Of a stretch of 64,000 nt of DNA, positions 13,531-27,421 are shown piece after piece. Within the stretch, counting starts at the first letter, position 1. The number at the start of each line of letters is the position of its first letter. The stretch is from Cardiocondyla obscurior (lineage: Eukaryota; Arthropoda; Insecta; Hymenoptera; Formicidae): NCBI RefSeq assembly GCF_019399895.1, contig NC_091864.1, forward strand, positions 8,100,001 to 8,164,000. The letters run 5' to 3'. Both the position numbers and the translations under genes were made by a program. Below the pieces are notes generated by a model. The model ran no database searches and was not told the origin of the DNA. It saw nothing but the letters and a program-made list of their open reading frames with translations.

Positions 13531-16500
13531 GCGTAAGGTTAGAGCAAAACAGTAAACAAGTCCGAGGCAAAAAACGTTTAGACATCTATTTAGAAACACG
13601 GTCCGCGCTGGACAGTGAGATAAGACGATCGATACTAAACGGATTTTGTTTTTCTTTTTTCATTTAAATGACAGCTTCACTTTACGAAGATAGAATAATA
13701 CTTTCTTGTAATCTATGGCTAGTACCAAGCCAGTCACTAATTAAAAAATATATTTAATCTGTGCGATCTGATCGCTAGCTGCGAAATCAGATTATCTAGA
13801 CAAATTTCCACTCGGGTACTATAAAAATATTAGTTATATTGAGTTAGTTGAATTTTTATTATAATTTGCCGACTCGCGCGCCGTTTTGCCTCTGCGAGGT
13901 CGCAATTCCCTCTTTTACAATACACGAAACGGGAAGTTTGTACTACAAATTTGTCCTTTCGTGAATACGTCCGTTTTCACGCTATGTATCATTTACGTGC
14001 TCTGTGTACACTTGCGCTCTGTGTCTACGCTCTCACATGGGAAATTCGCACGAGTGTGTCGCACGTATGTCGCCGCTAAAACGCTAGCGCGGCCGAATTA
14101 GACTGCTTGTTCATTGACAGGCTCATCCGCACTTCCGGTAACTCTCGCTCCTACTAATTAATGCTTATGTGTACTCGCGCCCGGGAGCTGTCATCACGAG
14201 ATCGATAATTCGACTAATTTGCTGATTATACTAAACTAGCTCGGATACGAACGCGAGTCTGTTAAAAGCGCGTGGAGTTTGTTGACAAAAAAAAAAGAAA
14301 ATATATATATATATATACATTTTGCGAGAAAAATTAAATTTTGAAACGTCACTTTAATATCTCAAGCGTAACGAGACCGAGTTTTTAAATAATAAATTAG
14401 TAAAAAGAAAATAGTCAATTTTCGATAAATAAATGAACGTGAAATGTTGAACGTTGATTAATTAAATCGCGGTAATACGTGCTTTGTAAAAATAAATTTT
14501 GTTGTTGATTAACGAAGGGATAAAAGATTAATTATTCTATTAATTACATCGCTCTAAATTATGTGAGCATTTATTATTAATAATTTTGCAGATGCAAGTA
14601 TTTATTTATTATCTGAATTCAATCTTTTTTCAACAGATTTATTTTCTCAATCGTTTCGTTCTATCGCGAGGAGGGCGGAAGAGAGAAGAGGGGGAAAAAT
14701 ACCGGCGCGAGCGAAAATTAGCTTTTATTCGAAAAATGGAAAATGCACATGCAGCGCGTTCTAAGAGTACTCCCTTTTCCCTAAATCGTTTCTTTCTCCC
14801 CGAGTGATTTTCCACCGCGAAATGACGTAAGGAACGTACTTCGGCATATCCTTTGCAGCCGCACCCTTCGCATCTGCCTCGTATCGTAACATTCCCTTTG
14901 ATGTTCCCCGGGCACATTTGGGTATCCGCCGACTCGGGAATAAACGAAAATTGTTAGACGGGGCTTGTACGGACGTGTGTCCGTTCCTCCATCCAGCGAT
15001 ACAGAACGGTACCATTAAAGATTTCTATTTCGTTGTCAGTTTACGTCTCGCCGACGTAATGGCACTATAATGGCACGCTCGTAGTACTCGACGAGCCTTG
15101 CATATTGGATATCACATTGTATTATTACAATGCACGGATTGATGCTCGTCGTGCCAGTCGCTGGCGTGACTGGCTGGACGTGTGCGGGGAGGAACCCGGG
15201 GTGTGCTCCGAAAATGTCGGTGCCGTCCTTAAAACGTAATAATTAATTAGCACACCGAGCACGCGCCGCGCGAATCTATCGGCACGGCGAAACTGCAGTT
15301 GATACACCGCATCAGCAAGTTTCGCGGGACGTTGTAATATCTGAGCGCGGGGATAATTATTCATGTTGATGGAACGTGCTCCCTTCGTGGCTGCCGGAAG
15401 TTACCCGCGCGCCGTTTCCGAATGCGAGACGCGTAGACGGAAAATCTTCGCTTTATTAACACGACCGGCAGGTTGCGAAAGAAGGATTTAAAGAGCGGAA
15501 GGAAGCCGGGTTGCGATTTCATCTCTGTGCCGAGGGCCGGGGGCTCGATAAATGCTGCACCTTCTTGTTCCTAGCGCGCGCTAACCGCGGGCGCGCGATT
15601 AATTGCCCTCTTCCCCTTCCCCCCATGTGCTTGAGTCATGAAATAAATTAGATTTCGACTGCCGCGGATAAACTGCCATTCCCGTCGCGGAATTTATGGT
15701 CGCGAGAGCGTTAAACGTGCCACGCTCTACATTATTAATGACCGGTTTGTATTTAACGCGCGCAATCTTTACAGCGCGAACGTTTATCGATGGAAGAATG
15801 AAAATACTATCGAGCAAGTACATTGATTTTGCTGGCGGCTTTCAAGCGAGACCAAGCCGCGTAATCCTTTTCGCGCTGCGTTTTAATTTCTGTAACGTGA
15901 TTTATTTTTCCTCACGTACGAAAAGACGCTTGTTTCCATAATTTAAAGTCTGCGCGATTTAATTATTGAAATAAATTATACATCTTTGTTGCAATTTTTA
16001 TTTGAAGTTCCGCAAGACCGACCAGAAATATCTACCTCGTATCCGTTGATTTCGTGGTTAAGTACATCAGCCCGAGTTATCCGGAATAAAATAGCAGCGG
16101 CTCAGATGGCCTAATTAGAGTCGCGACTTCTCAATCGCGTACAATGCTCGCGCGTACTAGACACGGTGGATATCGACGCTCCACTTGGAATTAAAACCAA
16201 CGGCGTACTAATTAACGTAGATCGGATGTAATTATCGATAGCAAGAGAAACCAAGCATCATTCTTGGCATTCCGCGTCTCTAGTGTTTCGCGAAAATAGC
16301 GTGCTGGAAATCAACCGAACCCCCCCCCCCCGCGTCTCTTTGCATACCCTGATTTGGTATCCGGTCCGCGTGCTCTCTGATTGTCTTACGTTTCACATTG
16401 TGGACGCGTATACCCGAAAACGCCGGGAAGGCAAAACGGTAACCGAGAAAAAGAAAAAAAAAATATATATATAGAAGATAGAAATGTCAAATCGCCAGTG

Positions 16501-19500
16501 AGAAATCGAATAAAAATAGAATACACGGAAGTCCGTGATATCATATATTCCGTTTCCGCGAAGCTCGAATATCATTACTTTTCCATTCGTATCGCGGTAG
16601 TTTCGTCACGTGATACACATCGAGAAAAATCTGATAGAGCGAATAAAATCAAAAGACGCGGTAGCCTGAAGCGGAAGCCCGGTAGTGTCTTATTGTATAG
16701 CCGTGAATATTCGAAATAATGTATCGCAAAATATTCGGCCCGTAGATTTTTTTTCTCACCGATCGCAACCTTGGCTCAACGCGACCGACCCACGTTTCTC
16801 ACCCCGACTCACACGAATCACGCAGCGTAAACGACGCATCTCTTATCGTAAGTGGCTGAATAATAATCGAATCGATACTTAAAGCCATCGGTTTCAACGC
16901 GTGCAAATTAACGTCTTCGCATATTGATTCTGACGCGTGCACGGCGTTCACGCATGCTTTGCACAGAATAAATATAATTACGTATTACCTAGTGAGTCAA
17001 TGATATTTTTTCATTATGCAATAAAGATAGTAACGATCTCGCCATTAAATCGCTAGCGACTACACGCGTATCTTCTCTCGTTACGAGTTTATCGAGGGTT
17101 TCGCGTAGAATAAGACGCGGTGCATCGCGTGAATATCCCGCGGCTAGGTTTCACCTTCGCGAAAAGCAGCGACGCGAGGACTTAGCATACATGCCGTAAA
17201 CGTATACGGCGTCGGTGAGAAGAAAATAGCTAGCGAGGAGAAAATAAGAATAAACTATGCGGCCGTCTCTCGCGCTAGGAATCGGATTGAATATACGAAT
17301 CTTTTTCTGACTTTCGAAGCTTCAAAACTCCGAAAGCAGATTTAGATCTCGCGTTAACTTCTTACGTGAGTTTAGCGATATGTGCCGAGAGAGCGTGCAT
17401 ACTGATTACTTCCGTTGAGATCGGCGCGCGGCGTTATCATCTAGCGCTCTATTAATCTAGATCTGCGAAGCGTGCTTTACGTATCGCGGTAACGGTTCGA
17501 AGCACCGAGTTTCCCCGTTATCCATCATAGACGACCTTACGTTCCTATCACGATATTAATGAGATGTTGTTTCTGCCAGAAACGAGAAACTGCGAGACAG
17601 GATGCCATAAGTAAATATAATCCTCGTTCATGATTCAACGTATGCAGAATTTCGTTTTGGACGCGCGACGCGATATCTCATGTATGATGAGCCCCGCCGC
17701 GTACATGATTGATATTTCAAGTGTCAAGCGCGCTCGCACGTCTTCCGTTGTATGCTCGGAGCTCCGTATTTATTAAAGTAAACATTTTTTATTCGAACTG
17801 TAAAAAGAAATAAAAGAGAAAGAAAATTTTAATTTACATATAACGATTAGAGATAAAAATATAAAACTGCAATTTTAATAGAAAATGATTTTTTATTATT
17901 GTCTCTATAAATGTTTACTTCGACGTTGCTCGGTTATTAAAATTATTAATAATTAATGTTTAAATAAAATTTTTAAAAAGTTTTGGGTCTTTAAGAGTAA
18001 CTGTTTTACATTTCTTTATGCCATGTACGGGATGTACTTAACATTCGTTCCGTAACGTTTAATGGAATCTTCAAAGTGAAGGGAAAGGTTAAAGGTATTA
18101 TTTATAATATATAATAGGAGGGAAATGCGAAGGGTAGTTTGTCGCCTATATTGGCACTTCGTGTAAGTACGTTTAATCCTATTATCGGCTAACGATTGTG
18201 GACGGTCATAGTTGTCTTAACTTGTCTAATTATCAGTGCCCAACTTGTTGCTCGCAAACTGAGCAGAACAATAGTTGCTCAACAAGGTGCGGCTAGTTAT
18301 CAAAGTTTACTAGGATTCCGCCTTTGAGGGTCCAATTAGTCGGCAAGCTATGTAAATTTCAGGTACTTACCTATCGTGGATAGCTCCAAGTCCGATAATA
18401 ACGAATTAGACACGAAACAAGCAAATATTTGCAAATACACATAACGTACATATAATATGCGTGATATCACCCGAGAAATGTTTGAGTCTTGATGCTACAA
18501 ATTGCAAAATTTTTTTAATGTACTTGCATTAAAAAAATGTACCTACATAAAACGTACCGGAGTAAAGAAAAAAAAAAAAACTCTTGCAGCAACGCAATTT
18601 TTTCAACTAAATATTATTTCATTAATTTGCAATTTAAATAGCTCGCGCATCTTACAAAAATGCACTATCTTTGCAAATTTTTTCAAGTTGTAATTTATTC
18701 TCCCTTTCAACTTGAAAATGTAGTTTGATTATTTGAGACGTTATTTTATATGCATATTATTATTTTTTAATATACGAGAAATAATATCAAACGCGTTGAT
18801 CCGGAGGCGTGAAATGTATTTGCAGGTGTTACAAAAACAAAAAGATAGAAAAAAATATAGTTACATCAGACGAGCCGTGCTTTAACGATATCCTCCCGTC
18901 AGTTAATCGCATCGTCCGTAACTTACGACTACGAACTACGAGCATCGCATCGCGAAATCATATTGCATGCCCGGCGGCTATCGTCGTTACAGAAGGCGAT
19001 CTGCAATTACTGGATATTAGCTACCTCCATTGGCAATCTGTGGCGATCGGAATGCTTTCATTAATACCACAGAGAATGTAGTTATTTAGGGTGGCACGTA
19101 CGGCAGGCTTACGCGGAGACGTGATTTACGATCCATCTCGCCGACTCTAATATAGAAATAGATGAACCGATCGCGGCTTTCTCGACATAACGCCCCGCAG
19201 GTTGCGAAAAGAGGGAGGGGAAAAAGAAAAAAAAAAAAGAAAAGACCGCTCCGGTTTTATCTCGCCTCGGGTGCAAAGTAATCTCGCAACGGAGCCTCGT
19301 CGTCCGGCTCTCAGTTATGCGCGGTGCCGATAGCGATATCTCCCCGCTTGATTCATTAGCGTGGACAGTAATTAAGGTTGTTATGGGCGTGCGAGAAACG
19401 CAAAAGTCCCCGCGCAAAGTATAACCGATCGTTTTGCCCGATCGCGCGACTGATAACGCCGAGATCGGAGCTCGGGTAGACGAACGGCGTGGATGTTCGA

Positions 19501-19881
19501 TCGCGATTTATGGCGCGGCGCAATACATATATGCGCAGCTTCGGCGCGATAAATCTTTTGGCAAAGGAACACAGCAAACGCGGGCGATTCGATTATATTA
19601 TTAAAATCACGGCGATGAATCGCCGTTGTCAATTTCGCACAATTGAGATAACGACGAGATATGCGTCTCTCTCCGGAACGACTCAATCGTTCGGGAATTC
19701 GCGGCTCTTTCTTTCACGTACGTTGATTTTTGCGCAAACAATGGACCGATCTGTAATATCGCGAGCTTTATCTGCAGGCAGCGACATTCGGCGTCGCGAA
19801 TAAATTACCCCAACGCGGCGTATCGTGAGATCCTACCTTAAAAAATTGTTACCGCTTGAAACCAACGTTAATTAGTTTTCT

Positions 19882-19912
19882 CTCGCTTGGCTTGCTTCAC
19901 GCCAAGTGAGAG
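19882..19912. repeat. Short inverted repeat upstream of copy A
   Basis: TCTCGCTTGGC and GCCAAGTGAGA are reverse complements except for one base, with a 9-base loop. It lies about 90 bp before the start of the duplicated unit. Confidence 0.5.
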
Positions 19913-20006
19913 TTTACGTCGGCTGTCAAGTGATTTTGATTTTGAGGTTTGATTTAATTTTAATATATAATTAATATGTCCAAGCAAAGACGGTCTTCGC
20001 GATTTT

Positions 20007-20060
20007 CGAGATCGAGGATGACCTAGTGGAAGTACCGACTTCGTCTGGACATACTAATTT
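20007..20060 (-). repeat. Block inverted relative to 55677-55735
   Basis: The reverse complement (TTAGTATGTCCAG, then CGGTACTTCCAC and CTCGATCTCGA) matches plus-strand 55677-55735 with scattered mismatches. Sequence downstream in both copies (ACAATTAAATCGAAC) is in the same orientation, so only this block is flipped. In copy A the block is bordered by TATGTCCA and TGGACATA. Confidence 0.65.
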
Positions 20061-20588
20061 AATATTACAATTAAATCGAACGAGAGTAACGAATATGGGT
20101 AGTATAGTAGATAGGCACGGGAGGTGAGGCGGGAAGAGGGGCGGTGAGAGCGAGCGCGAGCCTACGTGCCGCGCGCTAGGAATATTCCCCCACTACCCCC
20201 ACTCTCGCTTTGTCCTTCTCTAGCGGTCGCGCGAGCACACACGTACTACGCACGGCACAGCAAGCACGTGTCTCCGTATCGGAAGTAAGACTCATTCGCG
20301 TATTGCGTGCAACGAAAACCGCCCGGTACGCGAACTATCTTCTCCTCCTCATCCTCCGTGTGAGGAGAGCACGTGTGAGTGTATCTCATTTCTGTAAAAT
20401 AAGTTATAACCTCACACGCGTTCATCACTCTGAGGTGATCTTTTTGTTTCATATATCTAGGCATTTTGTTCGCAAGTGAGCAGTGCGGGGTTCAGGCAGT
20501 GTGAGAGAAAGCACTCCGACGGGAGGTCCGTTCTGAGAGGAGGAGCAGGCCCGGGACGGGCATCCTGCATCGGCGGAGCAACTTTTAG

Positions 20589-20708
20589 GTAAGCATCAAT
20601 TTTTTAAATAAAATTTTTATAAAAAAAAAACTTTTACCTTTTTTTTATTAATTTTATTAACTGATACATTGGCATGTCTACATTAATATTTTCTTTTTTA
20701 TGTTACAG
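20589..20708 (+). repeat. 120-bp intron-like segment, identical to 56796-56915
   Basis: Begins GTAAGCATC and ends TTATGTTACAG. Read by eye against 56796-56915, it is identical at every base, including a 10-base A run and an 8-base T run that would normally drift quickly. Confidence 0.85.
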
Positions 20709-20799
20709 TCACCGGCAGTTCGACAACTCCGCTGAAGCAGATTGGTAAGTCGCATGACTTTTTCTTTTATAGCCTGAAAAAGGGGTCTCTTAAAACATA

Positions 20800-22700
20800 G
20801 AGTGTGCTACGCGCTATTTTTTCTAGTATCATAAAATATATATATATATATATATATTTTTTCCCCTGGTTGCGTGAGACGAGATGTAACGAAGCGGGTA
20901 ATATAAGATACGTAACTGAATTCATGGCGGCCGGGCTGAATTACCCAGAAACTGTCGTGATTGCGCGACGCGCGGCCCTAAAAGTTAAATTAGATCTCAC
21001 CCCCCGGGGGATGAAGAATTTGCTCGCGTGGACCACGAGTCGCGGGCAAAGAAACTCGTCGAGTTATTACCGCCATAATCTGGCGCACTAAAAGTTCCCA
21101 CTGTCCCTTGGGGTACGAAATAAAGCTTACGAATGAACACGTACACGCCGTAACACTCGGAACGATTCTCGGAGGGTGCATTTACATACATTACTAAATG
21201 CCCATCGTCGTACCTTCTTTTGGTAAGATCCGCTTATTTCGTTCCGCGATCATCTCGTTACAACAACGTCGGTCGGAAAAAAACATTTCGGACGCCGACG
21301 ACGTATTTCCAGCGGCGACGTCGCGGAAAGAATGTGTCGGCAAAATTAAACGGAAACAATTTTGCACGTCAATTAATGCACGCGATAATGAGATCGTGAG
21401 ATTCTATCATTAATTATCTCCAATTAGCAGCACGGGGCGCGCGGGCCGCGATGGTATTTAATTGCACGTAGAGACAGTGGGCAAGCTCTTTGCGGACCGA
21501 TGCGTAAAATGTACATTTATAATTTAATTTAATCCACGAGAAGCGATGAGGAATAACGATCGCACCGTCGGGGCGATTCCGGTGCAACGAGAGACGGCTG
21601 CGTTTCTCGGAGTTTCCACAATTACGAGCAACGGCGGGCGAGCAAGCGGATAGTTAAATAAGAGGATCTTTCCAAGTAATGGCAGATAACCAAAGCGCGA
21701 AGTTTGCGAGCGCCAGAGTTACCAACGGCGGACGCGAAGTCGTTCGTCATCCGGAACTTCTTCCCGCTAATGGCACCGCGTGGCAGCGTTAAAGCGGGAG
21801 TTGGTGTCGCGTACTTTATGAAACGACATCGCGACGCTTAACGTCAGCAGAGCTCGTTAATCGAATAAGAAACCGTCTAATTATTCCGTTTGAGCGGAGG
21901 TTTTCCTTCGAAGCGACGACCGCGAAAAGAAGACGCGCAGAAAGCCACTGTCCGCTCGGGAATTTTATCACGACTTACGCGATCTGCATTGTTTAAAATT
22001 GAACGATTGATTCGGCATGTGTGCGAAACCGTCGCAGCTTGCGAAATATTGGTAATTATGCATATGAAAGGGGTGAATAAATTTCAAAGGGTTTATGAAT
22101 AATATCTCGCGAAGAACGTAAACAAGCGCGGCATATTGATCGTGTTTGCCGTGAAAATCCCTTTTCTCTTTTCTCCGCAAAATGCAAATTCCTTCTTAAA
22201 TGTATATATGGTCTTAAAAAATTACCTTTTTATTCGTTCAATTTATTTTAATTTTTTTAAAATAAAGAATAGGTAATAGATAAAATTATTTTTTTACTAA
22301 TTTACAATTGTATCCTAGATAATATTTTATATTAAAGATATTGAATCCTTCGAAGTCGACCCAGATATACATAATTATCAATATATTACTGGATCGTAGT
22401 ACAAAAAGGTTCGTCACATCTTTCCGATAAAGTTAAAAGAATTTCAATAAAATCAAAGGAAAAGACCGTCTCCCAAGGTTTTAATAAACTCCTCTTTACA
22501 TTCAGAAAGAAATTTCTCAATTTCCTTTTCAGAGAAGCTTTGATTTTTTAGCTTTATTTAATAGGAAAGCAGTTAATAATAAAATACGAAATCGTGTAAG
22601 CTAGTCTAATATGAATTAACAACTCGCGCATTAATTGCACGTCGGGGCTATTAATGCTTTTCTGTCGTTTAGTTTTAAAATCTTAGCAGCCAATTAAGCG
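20800..22700. other. No supportable gene
   Basis: Contains an (AT)n run near 20837-20859 and mixed-composition sequence. Open frames are short and overlap on both strands. Confidence 0.55.
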
Positions 22701-24469
22701 TTGCTTAGCTCAGCGCGCAAGGATTTTGAGATTACGTTATGCATGTTATCTTAATGAAGCACTTACCGTTTACCGGTGTAGCTCGCTCCTTTGTCTCCTG
22801 GAAGGATAATGAGGCGGATTATGGATTCGGAAGTTTGCCGGGCGTGATACTCGCAAAATGAAATACGCGTAAGCACGAGACGTTTCTCGTTTAAATCTCT
22901 TCCATCGTTTATTTCTATTCACAGTCAATAAATTAACACTTATCGTTGGAAAATTATTACGAGAACCGAGAGGACGATGAGAATTACGTGTGACTTGTGT
23001 GTTGACCATCTATAAATCCCGCAATTAATTAATAAATACAAAATCAGCTTATAAAAAGGGTACGACCGACGCGCGCCAGCTCGCGGGCGGGCCGCGTCTC
23101 GCCGTTCTCTAGATCGGTTTGTGTTCTTTAAAATCGCTTTATTATTTTATGTACATCATATTCGTTAATCACGCGAGAAGAATGGACTAGACCGCTACGT
23201 AAACGCTTAATTTCATTCGACCCCAAGCGCCGCGCTCTCGCGCCGTTCTCTCGATCGACGAATAAATTTATCTATTGTATTAAGCGATCGCTTCGCCGTC
23301 GTTATTTTTTTTTTCTTTCTTTTTTTTTCTATTTTTTTTCGGGGGGTCGTGCAAGGCGACGCCATAGGCCTTTCGTCAACAACTTGCTTCTTCCTTAAGG
23401 TACGCTTAAATTATTTATTTCTATTACTGCGCCTTGGATCTACGATTAGAATGAATTTACATCAAATGCTGCGTAATTTTTTTTTTTCTTTCTTTCTCCC
23501 GAGCTAAATAAAATCACTATCGTGTCTATTCGTATTCTCATAAACTCGTCACTAAATTTAACATCGCGTCGTCCCTCTCGCTTTTTACTCTTTTTTTTCT
23601 CTCGCTTGCTCCTGCACCCTCTTACTCGCGCGCACACGTACACACACGTATACTCAATTTTCAATCATCCCTCTCATCCCTCCGCGCCGTTTCGGTCGTC
23701 TCTTTAATAACAACCACTTCACTCATTCTCTACATATGTTGGTACTCTCGATGGAACGGATAAACTAGCAGACATCACCGAAATCGACGTACCGTTTATC
23801 GAATACGTCCACCCAGCAACCTCACTCTCACTCTCGCGCTGTCTCTCTTTCTCTTTCTCTCACGAATCGTCGGATCATCGCACAAACTCGATAAAAAAAG
23901 TACCCGCTGATGGGAGCTTACGCGCGGGTGGGACGCGACGTAAATCTCGATATCGCGAAAAACTTCGGTGTCTCGGCACGAAAATCGCACGCTGCGGCCG
24001 CGATCGAGCGTTAATCGCATTAATCAATCTCGACGTCGATGGAAGCAACTTGCGACTACTCGTTCGGTCTAATCACAGCCGATTTCCGGGCCGATCGGGG
24101 TCGATTCATTGTGCCTCCTCCGGTTCGCCTTCTCGTGGTACGATCGTAGCGCGGTGGCATTGCAGAAGAAGCACGCCTCTACGTTACGTGGATGGCGATA
24201 TTTGTGTAAAAGGAGTACGTGTGTCGTGCGAAACGTTTTCAACAGGCTGTTATCGCGACGGCATATACCATACGATACGGGAAAGATTGAAATCACGGTA
24301 GCTTTCGTAATTTCGAGCCGTCGCTTCGACTTGAATCGAATTTTCGGTACGACTGGCTCCGTTCCAATGCGTATCACTTTATTTGCCAATTATTATCTTT
24401 CGATCATCTAAGTCAGTTAAACACATCATACTTGTTCGTCACCATAGCCATTAAATTTTCTTTGTCTAG

Positions 24470-24496
<27 letters not shown>
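24470..24496. repeat. (AT)n microsatellite
   Basis: An uninterrupted TA run of about 27 bp in the presumed 3' UTR or flank. Confidence 0.95.
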
Positions 24497-24501
<5 letters not shown>

Positions 24502-26110
24502 TTTTTAATTAATTAACGTGATTATTTATCGTAATATGACATCGCGATAACCCTTCAATACCACTGATCGCTCCCGCGAGCTGTTGTTCCGACCGTTCGT
24601 TCGCGGCGGGCGCGCGTTCCTTTCGTGTGCTTAAATTTCTTTTCTCCTACCTTAATTAATAATGCGCTTCGTCGTGCCGTCGCTGCAGACGGCAAGAAAT
24701 TATTACTTATAATTTATTATTATCCATCGGGCCCTTCGGCACCTCTCGCATCCGCTCTCGCCCATGACTCCCTTGATTGCTCTCCCGCGTCTCATAAAAT
24801 TCATCTATGATTTTACACTATACAAGAGATGTACACAAAAGTCCAACGGTACGATATAGCGGCGTATATCGCGATACGTATAGTCTATAGTTTTTTTTTT
24901 TTTTTAAGTTTTGGCAAACGGGCGAAGGTCGATACAAAACATCGTTAAGTCCTACGCATAATACTTATCTATTTACATACAAAATCTCTGTAACTTTCAA
25001 CGTTTTGCCTCCCGCGGCGTGGAGATATACACACATGTACAGGGTTTGTCCATCGTGCCGACGAACTGACGGAGTCGCATCGACGATGGGGGATTGTCGG
25101 TCGTTAATAAGTTAGCAAAGTCCGGGTGTCGAAAGTGCGGCGTAATCGGTGCCCGTGGAGGGGTAGTGGCTTCGGGTCCACGGCACCCCGTAAAAAACCA
25201 TACGCGAGTAAAAGCAAAGCGGGAGGACGAACTTCCTCGCGGAGAGTCGAGTATATTTCGGGTGGGTATCTTCGTCGAAAAAGTCGCGTAAATAAGCTAA
25301 GTGGAAAAATCGCTCGTAAGGCATCCTGTGATAATCCGTATTCCTCCGTTACCGCGTAAGGTGGATCCTCACGAGTTTTGCGCGCCGTAAAGCGAAAGGG
25401 TTGCCTCGAGTGTCTCGGGGTGATTCGTGTAACCGTCTCGTTCTGCGCGCGAACGTGCAAAAAGCGAATCCAAAATATACGATAAGAGATCGCCGAGAGA
25501 CGAGAACTCGATAACGTTGGCAGTTTTTATTTTATTTTATTTTATTTATTTATTTTATTTTTTTTTTTTTTGTGACGAAAGCTCGTCGGACGAACTATAT
25601 AGTATTTGCAGTGATTAATCGCGAGGTCGTCCCAGACGAAGATGAAACCAACAGATAAAACGCGAAATCAAAACGGACGCATAACGTTGCATGGAATCTT
25701 CATTTGTATTTCTCTTTTTTTTTTCCTCTTCGTTTATTGTACGCAATGGATCGCGACGACGGTCGTCGTACCTTTTTTCTTTCTTGTTTTTTTTTCTTTT
25801 TTTTCTTTCTTCTAGCTATTCGATTGTAATCGATCGTTATATTGCTACTGTATCACATAGTATTCTCCTATCGTTAATTACACGGCTAAACGTAAGCGCG
25901 ATCTGACCTGGCGGTATCGAGATGCCGGCAGCTAAAATTCGAAATGCATCTCGCTTGGACCGGACGCGAACGTAAAACGCGAAGAAATTTCGTCGATGCT
26001 CCGGGGAGCTCTTTCAACAACTGCTAGAATTTCGTTTCGCGAAATTCTTGTCTCTGTTCCTTCCCATCGCGCTTTCCCCCGTCCAAAGATACGGAGTAAT
26101 AAAATGCTTT

Positions 26111-26134
26111 CCCTCCGACATTAATATCGGAGGG
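26111..26134. repeat. Short hairpin CCCTCCGA/TCGGAGGG
   Basis: An 8-bp perfect stem (9 bp with the flanking T/A) around an 8-base AT loop, about 540 bp beyond the stop codon. If the 3' UTR extends this far, it would be a structural element in the transcript. Confidence 0.6.
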
Positions 26135-26669
26135 ATATTACATCGAGAGATATTAGAGCTTCCGTTTGCGACGAGAATTATCAAATGAAGCGAGACCCTC
26201 GGCACTTCGCCGACAACAATAACAGGAAACGAGATATTGCTTCGTGAAATATTTCAAATCGAGATGCGATTGAGCGTACATTTAATCGTCGCAACGAGCG
26301 AACACAGCGGACGTGTCAATTATTACCTATTTAGCAGCGTATTTGAAAATCACTCGCCGCGGCTCCGCGAGTCGTCTGAAATGGAAGAAGTGTCGCCAAG
26401 TACGCTCGTCAGGATCGTTCGTTCGGGAACTACGTCTCTCTCGCTGGATATAAAACGTACGAGATATTCGTCGATCCCGATCCTGCCTCGTGTATCTCGT
26501 GGACGAATCGTTAGGGCGCCGAAAACGATCGCGTAACCCTTCGAATCCGAACTAAGGCCGCTACGTCGTCGGTTAAAGTCGCGCGATCGCCTTACTTTTG
26601 TACCTCTTACCTTCGAGCTAAAGTCGCGCGGCGATCTCCGCCGGGCTACCGATTGTGCCGGTGCTCTAT

Positions 26670-27421
26670 TCACTGGTAGCTCCCGTCGTTATTCTGACTC
26701 TTGTTGCCGGCCTGGGAAGTCGGCGACGCTCTGCTGAAGCTAGCGAAGTTCTTGGTCGGTGAGTCCGAGGTCGCGTTGGCAGTGGCAAGCACCTTGTCTC
26801 TGGGCGGCGGTGCTGAGCTGATGCTGGACGAGCTCACCCCGGAATCGCTAGACTTCTCGCTGAGGCAACCGCGCTGGCCCAGGCCGGTGACATTGCCGGT
26901 GCCTTCGAGGCCGAGATCGCCGGTACCACCTACCATGTATTTCACTATACCGCCCCCTATTTTCTGGCCGCCCTCGCATGCGTCCTCGATTACGACCGTC
27001 TCGCCGAAATTGCCCCTCTTCGCGATGTACCGCACATTACCGCCCCGCAAAAGCGGCGACTTCTCAAACTGATTTTCTTTCTGGCCGGTCGTCGACCCGG
27101 TAATCGGTATATTCGGATGGAAGTCGTCCTTCGCGTCAGGTAGACCGCTGTCCCCGGCGCCGGTGCTGTTAGCGTTCTTCGCAATAGCCGTTGCGCCGTC
27201 CAAATTGTTCTCCCTCGACAGCTTCGACGACGTTGTAGTTGATTCCGGACTGATGGTCCGTCGACTGGTTGTATTCTTGTGCGCATCATAGCAACCGGAG
27301 TCCCGTGGGAATTGCCGTCGGTTAAACGGGGAACAGTGGCCGGATGTCTGGCCAGAGGTTAATACCAGACGACTGACCTCGTCGCCCTCTGAACTCGAGG
27401 CCAGGTCACCCTCGCTACCCG
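26670..27421 (-). CDS. SKIP: SASH1-like terminal exon: disordered C-terminal tail and stop
   Basis: The coding part is 752 bp: acceptor TTCTTATAG, two bases completing a Ser codon, 249 codons and TGA at the 26670 end. It begins SGSEGDLASSSEGDEVSR, directly after the SAM domain. It contains RRQFPRDSGCYD, a family-conserved motif, then Thr/Ser-rich sequence (TSRRTISPESTTTSSK), KSPLLRGGNVRYIAKRG and a Gly-rich middle. It ends with Ser-rich SEKSSDSGVSSSSISS and a short NKSQNNDGSYQ end. The tail is predicted to be disordered. No further exon is needed. Confidence 0.94.

Larger units (their letters stand above)
8930..19880. other. No supportable gene; repeats only
   Basis: Apart from the fold-back, the 21-bp hairpin, the 133-bp duplication and microsatellites listed separately, I see poly(A)/poly(T) tracts and no exon with both splice support and a recognisable product. 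Confidence 0.6.
19970..20795 (+). other. Copy A of a duplicated, spliced-transcript-like unit
   Basis: A plus-strand unit resembling 55675-57003 (copy B). From 20130 to 20420 both copies share GC-rich sequence (GAGCGAGCGCGAGCCTACG, a TATATTC/AATATTC-like box followed by CCCCCAC, then TTGTCCTTCTC). They also share the donor-like GCACGT|GTGAGT. Copy A then has an exon-like stretch ending CAACTTTTAG|GTAAGC, the 120-bp intron 20589-20708 and the small exon 20709-20744 ending GATTG|GTAAGT. Compared with copy B, the small exon lacks two bases (GGCAGTTCG against GGCAGAATTCG). No coherent long reading frame passes through. It looks like a broken 5' gene fragment or a copy of a dispersed repeat. Confidence 0.55.
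22700..26669 (-). other. SKIP: Probable 3' UTR and 3' flank of the SASH1-like gene
   Basis: No convincing coding exon is seen on either strand downstream of the stop codon. The stretch is more CpG-rich than the introns and contains several minus-strand AATAAA hexamers (seen as TTTATT on the plus strand, for example near 24380 and 25734), so several polyadenylation points are possible. It includes T/pyrimidine-rich tracts near 23307-23337, 23478-23496 and 25525-25571, and an (AT)n run at 24470-24496. The 3' end cannot be fixed without transcript data. Confidence 0.4.

Noticed and set aside
26701..27072. 123-codon plus-strand open frame
   Set aside because: Antisense shadow of the terminal SASH1-like exon.
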